Source: Heliocidaris tuberculata (Eukaryota; Echinodermata; Echinoidea; Camarodonta; Echinometridae). From it: a stretch of DNA of 64,000 nt. Below, in pieces: positions 24,101 through 33,517 of this stretch. Each line of letters opens with the position of its first letter. The first letter of the stretch is position 1. The translations under genes and the position numbers were made by a program. Where the stretch lies: NCBI GenBank assembly GCA_025618425.1, contig CM046846.1:32616309-32680308 (forward strand), written 5' to 3'. The notes under the pieces are model-generated. The model did not search any database, had not been told where the DNA came from, and was given only the letters and a program-made list of their open reading frames with translations.

Positions 24101-27100
24101 TACTGCCCGGAGTGAATGGGGGAGGGGGCTATTTCAACAATAACGCTGATTGGTCAAAATGTGATTGGGTCTATTAATAGATCTTCATCCAATAATTTTA
24201 GTAATATTGTAAAATAGGACATGCCATTCATTCACGCAGCATAGCAGTACTTCAATGCTAGATTACCTGATTCAACATGTTCAACTCTTACTATGCTACA
24301 AATTTGGGGTTTCGGAGTTGAAACTGAAATTTTAAATAGTATTTTCCTCTCATGTATGAATGATCTCGAATGGACCATAGCCTGCTTACACATACAAAAG
24401 CTACTGAAGGCTATTCACCTGTGAAATCTAATGTGGAGTACAAGCTTGTATGTATTATTGTAAGTGATATTTGTATCAATCATGCATAGCTTTGCTAGAA
24501 AGTAACTGCTTAATTCATAATAAAAATGGTTGTTTAGACATTAATATTTTCATAATAAAACAGCCTTCCTACAATATTGTGATATCCTATAAAGGAAATA
24601 ATTATTTGTGGGTAAATTCAACTGATTTTTTAGTTAAGCCCACGCAAAACTCAAACTAAACTAAAGGAGTCAATCCATAACACAAATACCAATGCATGGG
24701 ACTGGTAGTTGAAAAGTTGGGCCTACGGTTCATGCAAATAAAACCTGGAGAAAATTAGACTGTTCATAATAATGCTTTCCCCAAATACACAAAAATATAA
24801 CTCTAATTAAATACCTCCATGTTCTGCTCTTTCTTGCTTCTTCCTGGCCCTCTCAATCTTAGTTTTGTTGGTGAATTGCATGATTCAATGGTCATGGTAT
24901 ACGATGCTCTGTGTGGCAGACATGGTACATGCACACAAACACTCAGAGTACAGGGGTTGTGATTGGCCATTTGCACTCAGGTCTCTAATAGCCGAGCTGT
25001 GATTGGTCACTTAAGGAGCAGATATGACATCATCACTGCAGGAAAGCTGTCTGCTAATTGTAGCAACTTTATATCAAAATTGTGAAAATATGCCCAAAAT
25101 GTGCAAATGGGAACATTCACCATTGCTCTTAGATATATGTCCATTAATCATTTATGACAAAATTAAGTACTTCCCAGATATGGACCACGGAACTGAAGAA
25201 TTTTGAGGCTCGGCCCACGGCCTACAGAATTTTTTTACATGAAAGACAACTTTTCGAGGCTTGTGAATAAAAGTATGATGGGGAGCCCCTTATCTGTGCA
25301 CCTAACATTTCACTTGAAATTGACAAGCTTTTCCTTTTGTTATTCCTCTAATGACTGACCTCATTTTAATCCTCATATCCTAGAGTGTAACTGTGTCGAA
25401 AGTCTGATTAAAATTCGAATAAGAACAATTTCATTTTCACAAGAATAGGCGACGCTGTCATTTTGACACTAAAAAAGGGAAGGTTCCCTTGTCTGCGCAC
25501 TCATTCACTTAACACGCAGTTCGGGATATTTTGCATGAAAGGTGGCATTTTCAAGGCATGTGAGTAAAAATGCATAAAATAGACGTTCTTCACCAGTTTT
25601 TCCTCATTTTTTCGCTGATACATATCACTAAAATTGATATGAAGATGATTGTGTTCATTGCGTCTTTTGTGATGTTAGAATCGCGAAGTTACGCGTATAC
25701 GCAGACATGGGCACTGCGCAGACATGGGGCACCAAACCATATTGAAATAGCTTTTTTTCAAAATTTTACTCCCTTTTTGGCTATACGGTCTAATCTAATA
25801 AAGACAAAAAGTTTGTGTTCGTTGCATTTTTGTTTTATCTGAATAATGCAGTTACTATAGACGTGTGTGCAGACTTTTTGATGATATTTTTTTCTAGATA
25901 TGAAGATTTCCAGACAATTGTCCCTAAATTCAATTTGCGCAGTAGACTACATGTGGATCCTCTATGGCAAGAGTGCCTAAATCTAATGTTACAGCTAGAC
26001 TTACATGTAGATCTATATTTGCGCAACGCTCTTGTCTGCGCACACTTTTAACTGTGTAATTCTGATAACACAGAACGTGAAACAAACTCAAACATTTTGT
26101 CTTTATTGCAGAGATACATAGTCTCTCTGTGTGAGGATTGAGTGAAAAATATTGATAATCATAAAAGGTTTAATATCAGTCATTCACAACCCTCAAATTG
26201 TTATCTTTCATGTAGAAATGATAATCCTGTGTTGCTTATAAAATGAATGAGTGCGCAGACATGGGTCACATTTGTTTTTGCAATGTCAAAAATAAAAGCA
26301 GAAAAGCAAAATCTGACAAGAAATATGAAAGTTATGAATATCTGAGCTGTAATCGATCAAACACAAATTGGCAACTCTGTGACATATCTTGCGAGGTCTT
26401 CTCCCATTTGCCCTGTACTAAAAAAATCATTAATTTCATTTTCTTAGTTGTTGATGAAGGAATACATTTGTTTCATAAATGTACACAAAACATAAGTGCA
26501 ATGATTATATCAAGGTTGAATACAGGTATGATTACATATTTTCTTTAGAAAAAGTGGTAATTTGTGATTTTTTTAGTACTGGGCAAATGGGAGAAGACCT
26601 TGCAAGATATTTCAGAGTTGCCAATTTGTGTGTGATTGATTACAATTTCTAGAATTCATAACTTATTTCTTACATGATTTTGTTCTAACTTTCATTGATC
26701 TGTTTCTTCAATTTGTCTCCTTCTTTTAATACCAACCTAATATCAAGGTAGACTTCCCCTTTATGTATTGGAGGAATATGAAAGAAATTTTTTTCCGATT
26801 TCAAGTAGACATAGTGCTTTCCATGGATAGTTTTGATTGTCAGAGTATTAGCATTATCACACTCTTGAGATGACCATAAAAATCAATTAAAACCCATTTT
26901 TTGTTAATAAAGTAGATCGAGATATAGATGTCATTATTCAAAACATTTTCATTGAACCAAAATGACATGTACCATACTTTTCATTTTTGCAACTGACTAG
27001 ATCTGCAGGACAGAGCGTGATAGTCGACCCCAGCAAGTGACCCTCACACTGGTCTTGCCGTCGGAGCCTGAAGATCAAAACCAGGAAAATGACCAAAGTA

Positions 27101-28649
27101 TGTCTGATTAAAAAAAAAAAATTACTAACCTTTTCAATGTGAAAACCAAGCAGTTATTTTTGATTTTTAAAATTTAATTTAGATGACAGAGTGAGTGAAA
27201 GATTAGGATCTTATTTTATTTTTGTGTAAAAACAAGCATTTAATTTCTGAAGGGACATTGAAATGATTTTGAGTTCCCCTCAACTTAGAATAGATTGAGG
27301 TCTTTCACAAGTAAATTGGTAAATATATTTTTAAAGACTTCAATTGATTGTATTTTGAATTAAAAGTGCATTTTGTATTTGCATTTACAAATTGATGTGT
27401 GAACTGATTTTGTGTCATGTTAAATTATTAATGAAGCGTTTAACAGCACTTTCAAAGCATATAACCAATGTTTACCAAACAAATCTAAACTAACAAATTC
27501 AAACTTGATCAAGATGGCAAGAGGCAGGCAACAATAATATGTCAAGCAAACAAAAGCAACATCTTTGATAATTAATGAACAGAAACACCAAACAAATTTT
27601 TTCATTTTATGATCTCCACACATTCTGCATTTTTAAAATTCCAGATAAAGGCAGTGAGAGCACCACGCTAGAGCCTCCTCCTTATGAAGTCCCATCAGAA
27701 CCACCTCCAAAGTACACAGAGGATGCAGACGAATCCAAGCTCAGTGACCCAGGTCTCCTTACGGTCAGTTACACTCCTTGATTTGAATGTTTAGCTTGTT
27801 GATATCAATGGCATCCTGAAATCATCAAATCCAAATAACTAAAGGGGCCTAGAAAAAAAAAAAAAAATCGTAATAATCAATTCATGTTTATTTATGAATT
27901 TATTTATTTTCATCACATGTTTTACACATATTTGATTAGGATGTCCACAAACTGTGACATATAATACGTTCTGATATGTTCATCACCCCTCCCCCCCCCC
28001 CCCCCCCCCCACAGGCCCAACGATACTACAAATGATTATGCGTTTTGCACAGTTGGTTAGTGAGTGAATCATTGCCTCCAAATTCGCATTTCTTTTGCCC
28101 GGATAACAGTGAATTATTGAATTTTTTTTTTTTTTTTATATCAATTTATTTCCAAGAAGGTAAATAAAACTATTCCTTGGCAATTTAGTGAAGTATTCCA
28201 GAAATCTATCAATGACTTTCGCTTGATTCATAAAGCTAATGGTCAATTAAATTTAATCCACTTTCCAGGATGGCAATATGCTCAGTAACAATGGATAAGA
28301 GTATAATGCCGGCTAATTAACCTCTTTGAATTGTAGTGTCCTTGTTTCATAACATTTTTTTGTTAGCATTGAAATATTGCTCATATGTCAAAGATTAAGT
28401 TTTAATGTGCTATTTTCAACTACTAAAGTTGTCAAGTATTATTGGGAATAGCCCAGTACATTTTGATTTTTCATAAAAAAATTTGTTTCGAATTTTTGTT
28501 TGAAATCAAACATGAAGCAGTTTGGGGTTGATAGAAGGCATTAACTGTCTAATTTTCCCTCAAAGTATGTGATTTTTTTAAAGCTATGATTATGAAACTA
28601 TTTGCTGTTATCGTCTTTGGGATAATAAAAATTCTCCCCCCCCCCCCCC

Positions 28650-28683
<34 letters not shown>

Positions 28684-31121
28684 GATCAGTGACAGTATGT
28701 TTTCATGCAATCTAAGTACAGAGATTAGCAATGCACTAATATGAATCATAGGCTTGTTCTTACCGGTAGTTGGCAAAAAAGATGAAAGCAAAGTTACAGA
28801 AGAAAGTGTGTTTACATGATCTTGTTTGCTACATGTATCTAACACAGATTGAGGTTTAGTTTAATTTCTCATGTTTCTTATTTGTTACAGGACCAGGCAG
28901 CCGATAGTAATTCCAGACTTGGTGCAGATGTGATATTTACTCTCTCATTCATTAGTGAGTAGCAGCATTGATGATTTATTGCCATTTGGTGCAATACCAG
29001 TTCATACATGTATGGTGTCCAGCTAGTTTAATTCCATTTTGGCTTTATCCATTGATCTTTATACTACTAAAATTCAAACCAAGATTTGGGTTTAAGAGAA
29101 GGTTGAGTTCTGGGAGAATAATTTGGGAGCTTTCTCATTCCTTTTATGTCAGTCTCAAAGAATATCATAGTAGAAATGTCCCCTGAAAAGGGTTCCTCCT
29201 CATTTGCCCTCATATTCGAAATATGATGAGAAATAGCTGAAATGTTCGGGCCGAACATTCATGCCACATGTGTGTGCAGTCCCATATTCCCATTTCTGTG
29301 TGCAGTACATGTACTTTTTAGTGAGAATGGGTCAAATTCTTAAAATTTTGATGATTCCATAACCTGACAGTATACATTAATTCTAATGTAAACATGATCA
29401 ACCTTTCCCAATTGCTTTGAGACAGTTTCTTTCACAATGTAATTGCATGACCAGAACTCAACTTTATCTTTAAAGCTTGGTCTAAATTTGGGTTTACCGT
29501 AGGAAGTTAGACCAAAGTTTTCCCTTTGTTTAACATGACTTCAATTCTCTTGTCAGGTTTAACCGAATTAGAAAAATATGGGGCTTTCAGTTTTCTATTC
29601 AACTGGTCCAATACCATTTTACTTACAACCATTTCATATACTGTCTGTTTAGAGCCAGAAGGGCTTTAAGTCTGTGTTAAAACATGTGAATAAACACCCT
29701 TCTGGCTCTGAGCAGACAATGTCCACATGTTCTAGTAATCATTTTGTGAAATTTCCATAAAGTCATAAACTAGGTCTCATTTGGGAGTAATTTTTCTGAT
29801 ATATTCTGTGTAGAACTGTTCTTTTGAACTGTGTCCACTACAAGTACCTTTTACCATATTTCTTCTGTCTGTACAGTTGCATTCATCTTCAACTGGATTG
29901 GCTTCATCTTTGCCTATTGCCTTAGCATGAGCATGGCAGGACGGTTTGGCGCCCTCTCTGGCTTTGGAGCATCCATGGTCAAATGGTCTATCATTGCAAT
30001 GGTAATGTGTAGATCAGTGGCATGTATTTATGTTCAAGATGTTTCCACTCTGGACAGATACATTAGAAATCACAAATGCCATGTCCTTTAGCCTCTTCTT
30101 TGCCATCAAGATTATCCCCAAAATATATAGTAGATTAACTTTCAGGAGTTAAAGTGTATATGTTAAAAAATGTCATCATTATTTTCACCATGAAATGTAC
30201 CAAAATTGTATACAACTAGCCACTACTCCTGCATTTTTCTCCTATGAATTGTGAACTGCATTTGCATAATTTCTCAGTCGTGTTCAGCAACTAGGTATTG
30301 GCCACAAATGTCCCAGATAGGATATATCCTGCTGTTTCAATAACAAGCTGTTATATCGTCTCTAACTCTACATGTAGTTCTGAATTAAATCTCCTACGTT
30401 ACAGCAATGTACCTAATTAACTTGTCATTTTTATTGCTATTTAATATTTAATCATTATTTATATTTATATTTTTTTTCAATTGTGTTTCTTTCAGAATTC
30501 CCAGTGTTGTTCAGAATATTTAAAAAGTGCTGCTTGCCTACTGGTTGCCCTGATACTCTGTGGTAAGTTATTGAAAGTTAGAAAAATGCATCTAGTATTC
30601 ACAAAGAGATATTTTACTGATAATATGGCTGCATTAATATTGATAAAAGCGGAATTTGCCAATTATCGTGTAATTTAGAACTTACTCGTACACAAGTAAA
30701 CTTTTTGTGAAAAAAATTCAACTTTTTTCTGAAAAAAACCCCCCAAAGACATGTATTGCCAAGTTTAAAGCAAAATGATTATTGTTAAAGAGGCGTATGC
30801 TTTATTTTATTATACAAAGGTTTCTTATTTTGTTTTTGATTTTGTGTGTTTTGATTGGCAGAACATGACATGAATCTTAATTCATTACCACTGTGTATTT
30901 ATTTTCCAGCATGTGATTAAAATGTTAAAACAGTACTTGTAATGGTTTACTTTCTTGAGATGTTATTAGAAGTTATTATTGATCATAATTTGTGATTTGT
31001 TATGTGAACAGGATTCTTGATATTTGTGAGAGGTATCTACCTACATATCAAGCATAAGGCTCAGAATCACAATGGAGAGGATGGAGACAAACCCCTCTAT
31101 ATCGTCTACCATCGAATGTAA
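18114..31121 (+). CDS. NDFIP: NDFIP1/2-like NEDD4-family interacting protein, seven coding exons
   Basis: Exons are 18114-18140, 27001-27097, 27645-27763, 28891-28954, 29877-30001, 30496-30562 and 31012-31121. Phases 0,1,0,1,0,1 are consistent, giving 202 codons plus TAA; human NDFIP1 is 221. Seen: PY motifs PPSY (4-7), PPPY (52-55) and PPKY (62-65) that bind WW domains of NEDD4/ITCH-type ligases; three hydrophobic segments at about 95-118, 126-144 and 155-176; the family core FNWIGF, AGRFGALSGFG, KWSIIA and FLIFVRG. Family knowledge: these are endosomal/Golgi membrane adaptors that recruit and activate HECT ubiquitin ligases. Exon 1 and the exon 2 acceptor are less certain, because exon 2 has a second AG eight bases downstream and little conservation. 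Intron 1 (8.9 kb) contains another gene on the opposite strand. NDFIP1 and NDFIP2 cannot be told apart here. Confidence 0.93.
18282..18347. repeat. GA-rich microsatellite
   Basis: Runs of AG dinucleotides at the start of NDFIP-like intron 1. Confidence 0.85.
18425..18950. mobile_element. MITE family 2 (AAAGCTACGCA ends), copy 1
   Basis: Contains CTAAAGCTACGCAC at the left and inside, and ends TGCGTAGCTTTAGGACCCC. About 75-80% similar to 20277-20713. The left end is degenerate and the right-end motif is doubled. Confidence 0.75.
19110..19500. repeat. Dispersed repeat, inverse of 24090-24450
   Basis: Shares ATTCATACATGAGAGGAAAA and TCAGGTAATCTAGC with the opposite strand at 24090-24450. The two copies lie in inverse orientation in the same intron, about 5 kb apart. 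Confidence 0.7.
19566..19893. mobile_element. Foldback element with 48 bp arms
   Basis: Arms 19566-19616 and 19846-19893 share GTGGAGCTCCAGGTA and AATAACCAAAATCTTCC in inverse orientation. A second hairpin (GATTCAAATGAC / GTCATTTGAATC) lies just inside the right arm. Confidence 0.8.
20277..20713. mobile_element. MITE family 2, copy 2
   Basis: GGGGACCTAAAGCTACGCA and TGCGTAGCTTTAGGACCCC are inverted ends of about 19 bp; another copy of the motif lies in the middle. About 437 bp, non-coding, in NDFIP-like intron 1. Confidence 0.85.
20736..20960. repeat. Dispersed repeat, inverse of about 25080-25230
   Basis: GACCGTGGGCCGAGGCC and TTCCGTGGTCCAT match the opposite strand near 25170-25225. Confidence 0.65.
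21440..21740. repeat. Two tandem units of about 170 bp with C tracts
   Basis: Each unit has GCAAGATG, CCCATTCTCT, TTACACACAGCCATC, CACACATA and GCAAGC followed by 12-17 C. Part of a third unit precedes them. In NDFIP-like intron 1. Confidence 0.8.
21741..23450. other. Intron sequence, mostly unique
   Basis: NDFIP-like intron 1. A TC microsatellite lies at 21950-21982. No coding exon or clear transposon was found. Confidence 0.5.
23502..23679. repeat. 89 bp tandem duplication in the nested gene
   Basis: Units 23502-23590 and 23591-23679 are almost identical (two substitutions seen). Because 89 is not a multiple of three, the reading frame shifts at the unit boundary on the minus strand: after SPPTR the frame gives MRRFYSRLV and stops. 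Skipping one unit would give a longer tail, KLNKIQPKGQRSRF, with a stop near 23458. Confidence 0.93.
23562..23941 (-). CDS. Nested gene exon 2 (with stop)
   Basis: Acceptor TTGTAG before 23941; the stop at 23564-23562 lies inside the second duplicated unit. Encodes 126 residues after the split valine. Confidence 0.75.
23562..24881 (-). CDS. Unrecognised two-exon gene nested in the NDFIP-like intron 1
   Basis: Coding exons are 24881-24815 and 23941-23562 on the minus strand; donor GTATTT, acceptor TTGTAG, phase 1, 148 codons. The start is the first ATG after an in-frame TGA two codons upstream. The protein opens MQFTNKTKIERARKKQERAE (a basic helix), continues FENNAPSYKDHRYSMRDRSS, then a Ser/Thr/Gly-rich stretch, a Lys-rich block (TRKRMKEKKNYAGK) and an amphipathic DEKILLKTCLKDLLAL. 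There is no signal peptide or membrane segment. I do not recognise the family. The frame, biased composition and matched splice phase make it convincing as a gene. The C-terminus is altered by an 89 bp tandem duplication (23502-23679). Two CCAAT boxes lie upstream. A processed pseudogene is unlikely because the intron is kept. Confidence 0.72.
24090..24450. repeat. Dispersed repeat, inverse of 19110-19500
   Basis: Matches the other copy through GCTAGATTACCTGA and TTTTCCTCTCATGTATGAAT. It sits in the single intron of the nested gene. Confidence 0.7.
24815..24881 (-). CDS. Nested gene exon 1
   Basis: 22 codons plus one base, ending AEHG before donor GTATTT (24814). Almost half the residues are Lys, Arg, Glu or Gln. 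An ATG in another frame lies about 15 bases upstream. Confidence 0.65.
24900..25035 (-). promoter_or_regulatory. Candidate promoter of the nested gene
   Basis: Two CCAAT boxes in minus orientation (ATTGG at 24962 and 25002), 40 bp apart and about 80-125 bp upstream of the ATG, plus a CRE/AP-1-like TGACATCA at 25025. The 40 bp spacing is typical of NF-Y-driven promoters. Part of this area overlaps a dispersed repeat, which weakens the call. Confidence 0.4.
25275..26270. mobile_element. Nested elements with TGTCTGCGCAC ends
   Basis: The motif TGTCTGCGCAC, or its complement GTGCGCAGACA, occurs near 25490, 26033 and 26252, with related forms at 25290, 25700 and 25720. The spacing and orientations suggest at least two overlapping MITEs with these ends. 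Exact borders are not resolved. Confidence 0.5.
26331..26662. mobile_element. Foldback element with 100 bp arms
   Basis: Arms 26331-26430 and 26564-26662 are inverse copies (ACACAAATTGGCAACTCTG and GGTCTTCTCCCATTTGCCC on one side, complements on the other), with about 130 bp between. Just upstream of NDFIP-like exon 2. Confidence 0.85.
27001..27097 (+). CDS. NDFIP: NDFIP-like exon 2
   Basis: Acceptor CTGACTAG precedes 27001 and donor GTATGT starts at 27098. Encodes a polar, acidic stretch ending PSEPEDQNQENDQ. Not conserved in sequence; supported by frame continuity from exon 1 and into exon 3. A competing acceptor (CTGCAG, exon from 27009) would break the frame. Confidence 0.65.
27645..27763 (+). 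CDS. NDFIP: NDFIP-like exon 3 with two PY motifs
   Basis: Acceptor TTCCAG and donor GTCAGT. Encodes LEPPPYEVPSEPPPKYTED, two PPxY motifs eight residues apart followed by an acidic linker, as in the cytosolic N-terminus of NDFIP proteins. Confidence 0.92.
27989..28010. repeat. Poly(C) tract
   Basis: About 20 C in NDFIP-like intron 3; a C13 run followed by A28 is at 28637-28678. Confidence 0.9.
28891..28954 (+). CDS. NDFIP: NDFIP-like exon 4
   Basis: Acceptor GTTACAG and donor GTGAGT. Encodes DQAADSNSRLGADVIFTLSF, matching the family sequence just before and into membrane segment 1. Confidence 0.9.
29091..29475. mobile_element. MITE family 3, copy A
   Basis: 385 bp with inverted ends TTTAAGAGAAGGTTGAGTTC and GAACTCAACTTTATCTTTAAA. 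The interior has GAGCTTTCTCATTCCTTTTA and GTGTGCAGTCCCATAT. In NDFIP-like intron 4; no coding frame. Confidence 0.85.
29642..29718. repeat. Short hairpin in NDFIP-like intron 4
   Basis: 22-base arms with two mismatches (AGAGCCAGAAGGG paired with CCCTTCTGGCTCT) around a 33-base loop. The size is that of a pre-miRNA, but a small foldback transposon is equally possible. Confidence 0.75.
29877..30001 (+). CDS. NDFIP: NDFIP-like exon 5, membrane segments 1-2
   Basis: Acceptor GTACAG and donor GTAATG. Encodes AFIFNWIGFIFAYCLS, AGRFGALSGFGASM and VKWSIIAM, the best conserved block of the family. Confidence 0.97.
30496..30562 (+). CDS. NDFIP: NDFIP-like exon 6
   Basis: Acceptor TTTCAG and donor GTAAGT. 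Encodes the short loop NSQCCSEYLKSA and the first half of membrane segment 3 (CLLVALILC). Confidence 0.88.
31012..31121 (+). CDS. NDFIP: NDFIP-like exon 7 (last, with stop)
   Basis: Acceptor GAACAG. Encodes GFLIFVRGIYLHIK, then a hydrophilic tail ending LYIVYHRM-TAA. GFLIFVRG equals the family's GFLLFLRG. Confidence 0.93.
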
Positions 31122-31433
31122 ACACAACCACAGGATTCAACACACAATGTTGTGTGGTAAGTCTAAGTTTTTAAAACATATTTTAATCAGATTTACAAGG
31201 ACAATTTTAAAATTTTATTTTAAAAATTGCCAATCCACCTTCCAGACAGAAGGCCACCACAGTTCCCAAGATCCCAAATCAAATTTAATCAAATCACGTA
31301 GTTATATACAATCTTGACATGATAGGATCATTGTAAGGAACAAATAGATTACCCTGGGAAAACAATTACTGGGAAAAGTTGAGGAAATTCCCCATAGCAC
31401 TCTTTCTTACGCATTAAGAGGACAAACCCTAAA

Positions 31434-31641
31434 GGCCCGAATTCACAAAGGAGGTTTAAACCATGGGTAAGGTTTAAACCTCTGTAAGCGTACTAAAATA
31501 AGCGTAAATAAGCGCACATTGCCCATGCGCACCCTCAGAGAAAATACATGACTGGATCGGATTCTGTTCCCACATACACTTAAAAAACCCTGGAGGGGGT
31601 TTAAACCATGGTTTAAACCAAACCTCCTTTGTGAATTTGGG
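31434..31641. mobile_element. Harbinger-like MITE
   Basis: Ends GGCCCGAATTCACAAAGGAG and CTCCTTTGTGAATTTGGGC; inner inverted copies of GGTTTAAACC. About 208 bp, 310 bp after the NDFIP-like stop. Confidence 0.8.
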
Positions 31642-31681
31642 CATTGTGTCTACAGGTAAAAGAAAAGATACCTAGACTATG

Positions 31682-31932
31682 AACATGATGGACAAAGAGA
31701 GTGGACAAAATAAGCAACTCCTCATTCTACCCTCCACAATTCTTCTGGTAGACAAAAGAACATCCCTTCACTGCTATTATGTAAAATAAGTAGAACAGGT
31801 GAATTTGCATATGAAACCTGTTCTACATATTTTTACAGAATAGCAGTGAAGGGATGTTCTTTTGTCTACCAGAACCATTGTGAAGGGTAGAATGAGTTGT
31901 TTATTTTATCCACTCTTTTTGTCCATCATGTT
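31682..31932. mobile_element. 250 bp foldback with about 118 bp arms
   Basis: Arms 31682-31800 and 31816-31932 pair almost throughout (CATGATGGACAAA, GGTAGACAAAAGAACATCCC, GTAGAACAGGT and complements) around a 15-base loop. It lies 560 bp after the NDFIP-like stop and before an AATAAA, so it is probably transcribed. Confidence 0.9.
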
Positions 31933-31946
31933 CAGTGCAAAAGCTC

Positions 31947-31952
31947 AATAAA
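31947..31952 (+). terminator. Candidate poly(A) signal, NDFIP-like gene
   Basis: AATAAA 826 bp after the stop. If used, the long foldback at 31682-31932 is part of the mRNA. Other AATAAA sites occur further on (for example near 36838), so a longer 3' UTR is possible. Confidence 0.35.
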
Positions 31953-32429
31953 ATAATGCTTATCAGCAAGTGATTAACTTGCATTGTTTTGAATAAAAAG
32001 AGAGAACAGGTAGATAACAAGTAAGGGGATCAAATATAAACCGAGGTAGTCCAACCCTTTCGTATAAAGAGAGCTTAACTTGTAGCAGGCTGTTGCCACT
32101 ATTTAAGGATTAATAATAACAAGGATTATTGTCCGATGTCATTACATTTTGTCAATGGAAAAGGATGTAATCTTAAATAATCTTAAACTTCAAATTCAAG
32201 ACTAGGAAAAGCCTTCTTTTTATCCTTTTGATACAGAGTTTTTTTTAGCCCCATGTACACACAGACAATAGGAATGGTTTGTATTCCTCCAGAAAGGATA
32301 CCAAAATAGAACTTTGTTTATAAAGTTACTTCATCCTGCAGACCAGCAGACTAAGTATAGAGAGCTTTATATGGCTTCTTTTCTTGTCCTGAACTCCTTT
32401 TCATTATCGTCATTTTGTGTGCCCTCTAA

Positions 32430-32780
32430 GAGCTTTAAAGCTCACGTACAGTATTGGTAGCAAAAAGGAAATTGGAAAGAAACATGTAAAATATAGTCTC
32501 ATGTTGTTCTCCTTGTATCAAAAGATGTCTGTAAGAGATCATTTGGTATTCCATCTATGATTTCTGGTGAATTTCAGTGTAAATATCTGTAAGGAATGCT
32601 TGATCACTGCCATTATACTAGGACACTTCCACCCCGACAGCTCCCCGCACAGCAATCTTGGGGCTTCGCATAGAGACAGCGTGTGTGCACTGTGTGTAGC
32701 TACTCATCATTAGTTTTACACGTGTGTGTACAGTGTATAGCACATGCTGCCTTTGTTGGGATTTTACGTGCCTGTCCCCG
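32430..32780. repeat. MITE family 4, diverged copy
   Basis: Shares TTGGTAGCAAAA, AATATAGTCTCAT, GGTATTC and CACCCCGAC in the same order as 53296-53779. Confidence 0.65.
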
Positions 32781-33279
32781 GCACATAAATTAGTTTTTGC
32801 CTCTTATTTGTTTAATATCAAACTTTAGGAGGCGAAATCTTCACAGTGTCTTAGTATTGCTAGTATCTTGCTATTTATCAACAAAAATTGAAGAAATCTG
32901 ACAAACAGTTTTTGAGGGCTTACCAAAACATAACATGACCTTTAACTTCAAAAACAGTGCACAGTTTTCAATAGGAATGCACTCAAGAAATTCAAGCATT
33001 CTTTTCAGGGCTGTGAATACTATTGAAAGGAATAGTACTATACAGGCATATGGTCAATTGCATTTTAGGGAAAACCTCAAGACTTCCAGATGCTTTTTAT
33101 TATATCACAAGTAAAAACCAATGGATCAGTACCTACATGAACTTTCATTTTGTATTCTGTTTTTATAAGTTCTCATTTTTGCCCTTCACTTTTTTTTTTT
33201 GTCTCCGTATTCCAGATCCTTTCATATGATGTCTGAGCGAAGCAACTCCACACCCATTGGAAAAAAAGTGTATAATGTA

Positions 33280-33455
33280 CAGTGGAACCTCGTTATGACA
33301 AACTCCTTGGGACCAAGGAAATTGCCTCTTAATATTGAAACCTTGTTATATCAGGGCTAAAAACAATAGAATACAAAAAAGGGGGACCAGTAAAATTACC
33401 TTGTTATAATGAGGGTTTGTTATAACAGTGTTCTTTATAACGAGGTTTCACTGTA
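33280..33455 (+). mobile_element. Pogo/Tigger-like MITE, copy 2
   Basis: Ends TACAGTGGAACCTCGTTA and ATAACGAGGTTTCACTGTA, TA-flanked, about 175 bp. Confidence 0.85.
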
Positions 33456-33517
33456 CATTTCAACAGGAGTCACAGTTGGCCTTTAAGCAACTCATTATGA
33501 AGAATTCTATCATTCTT

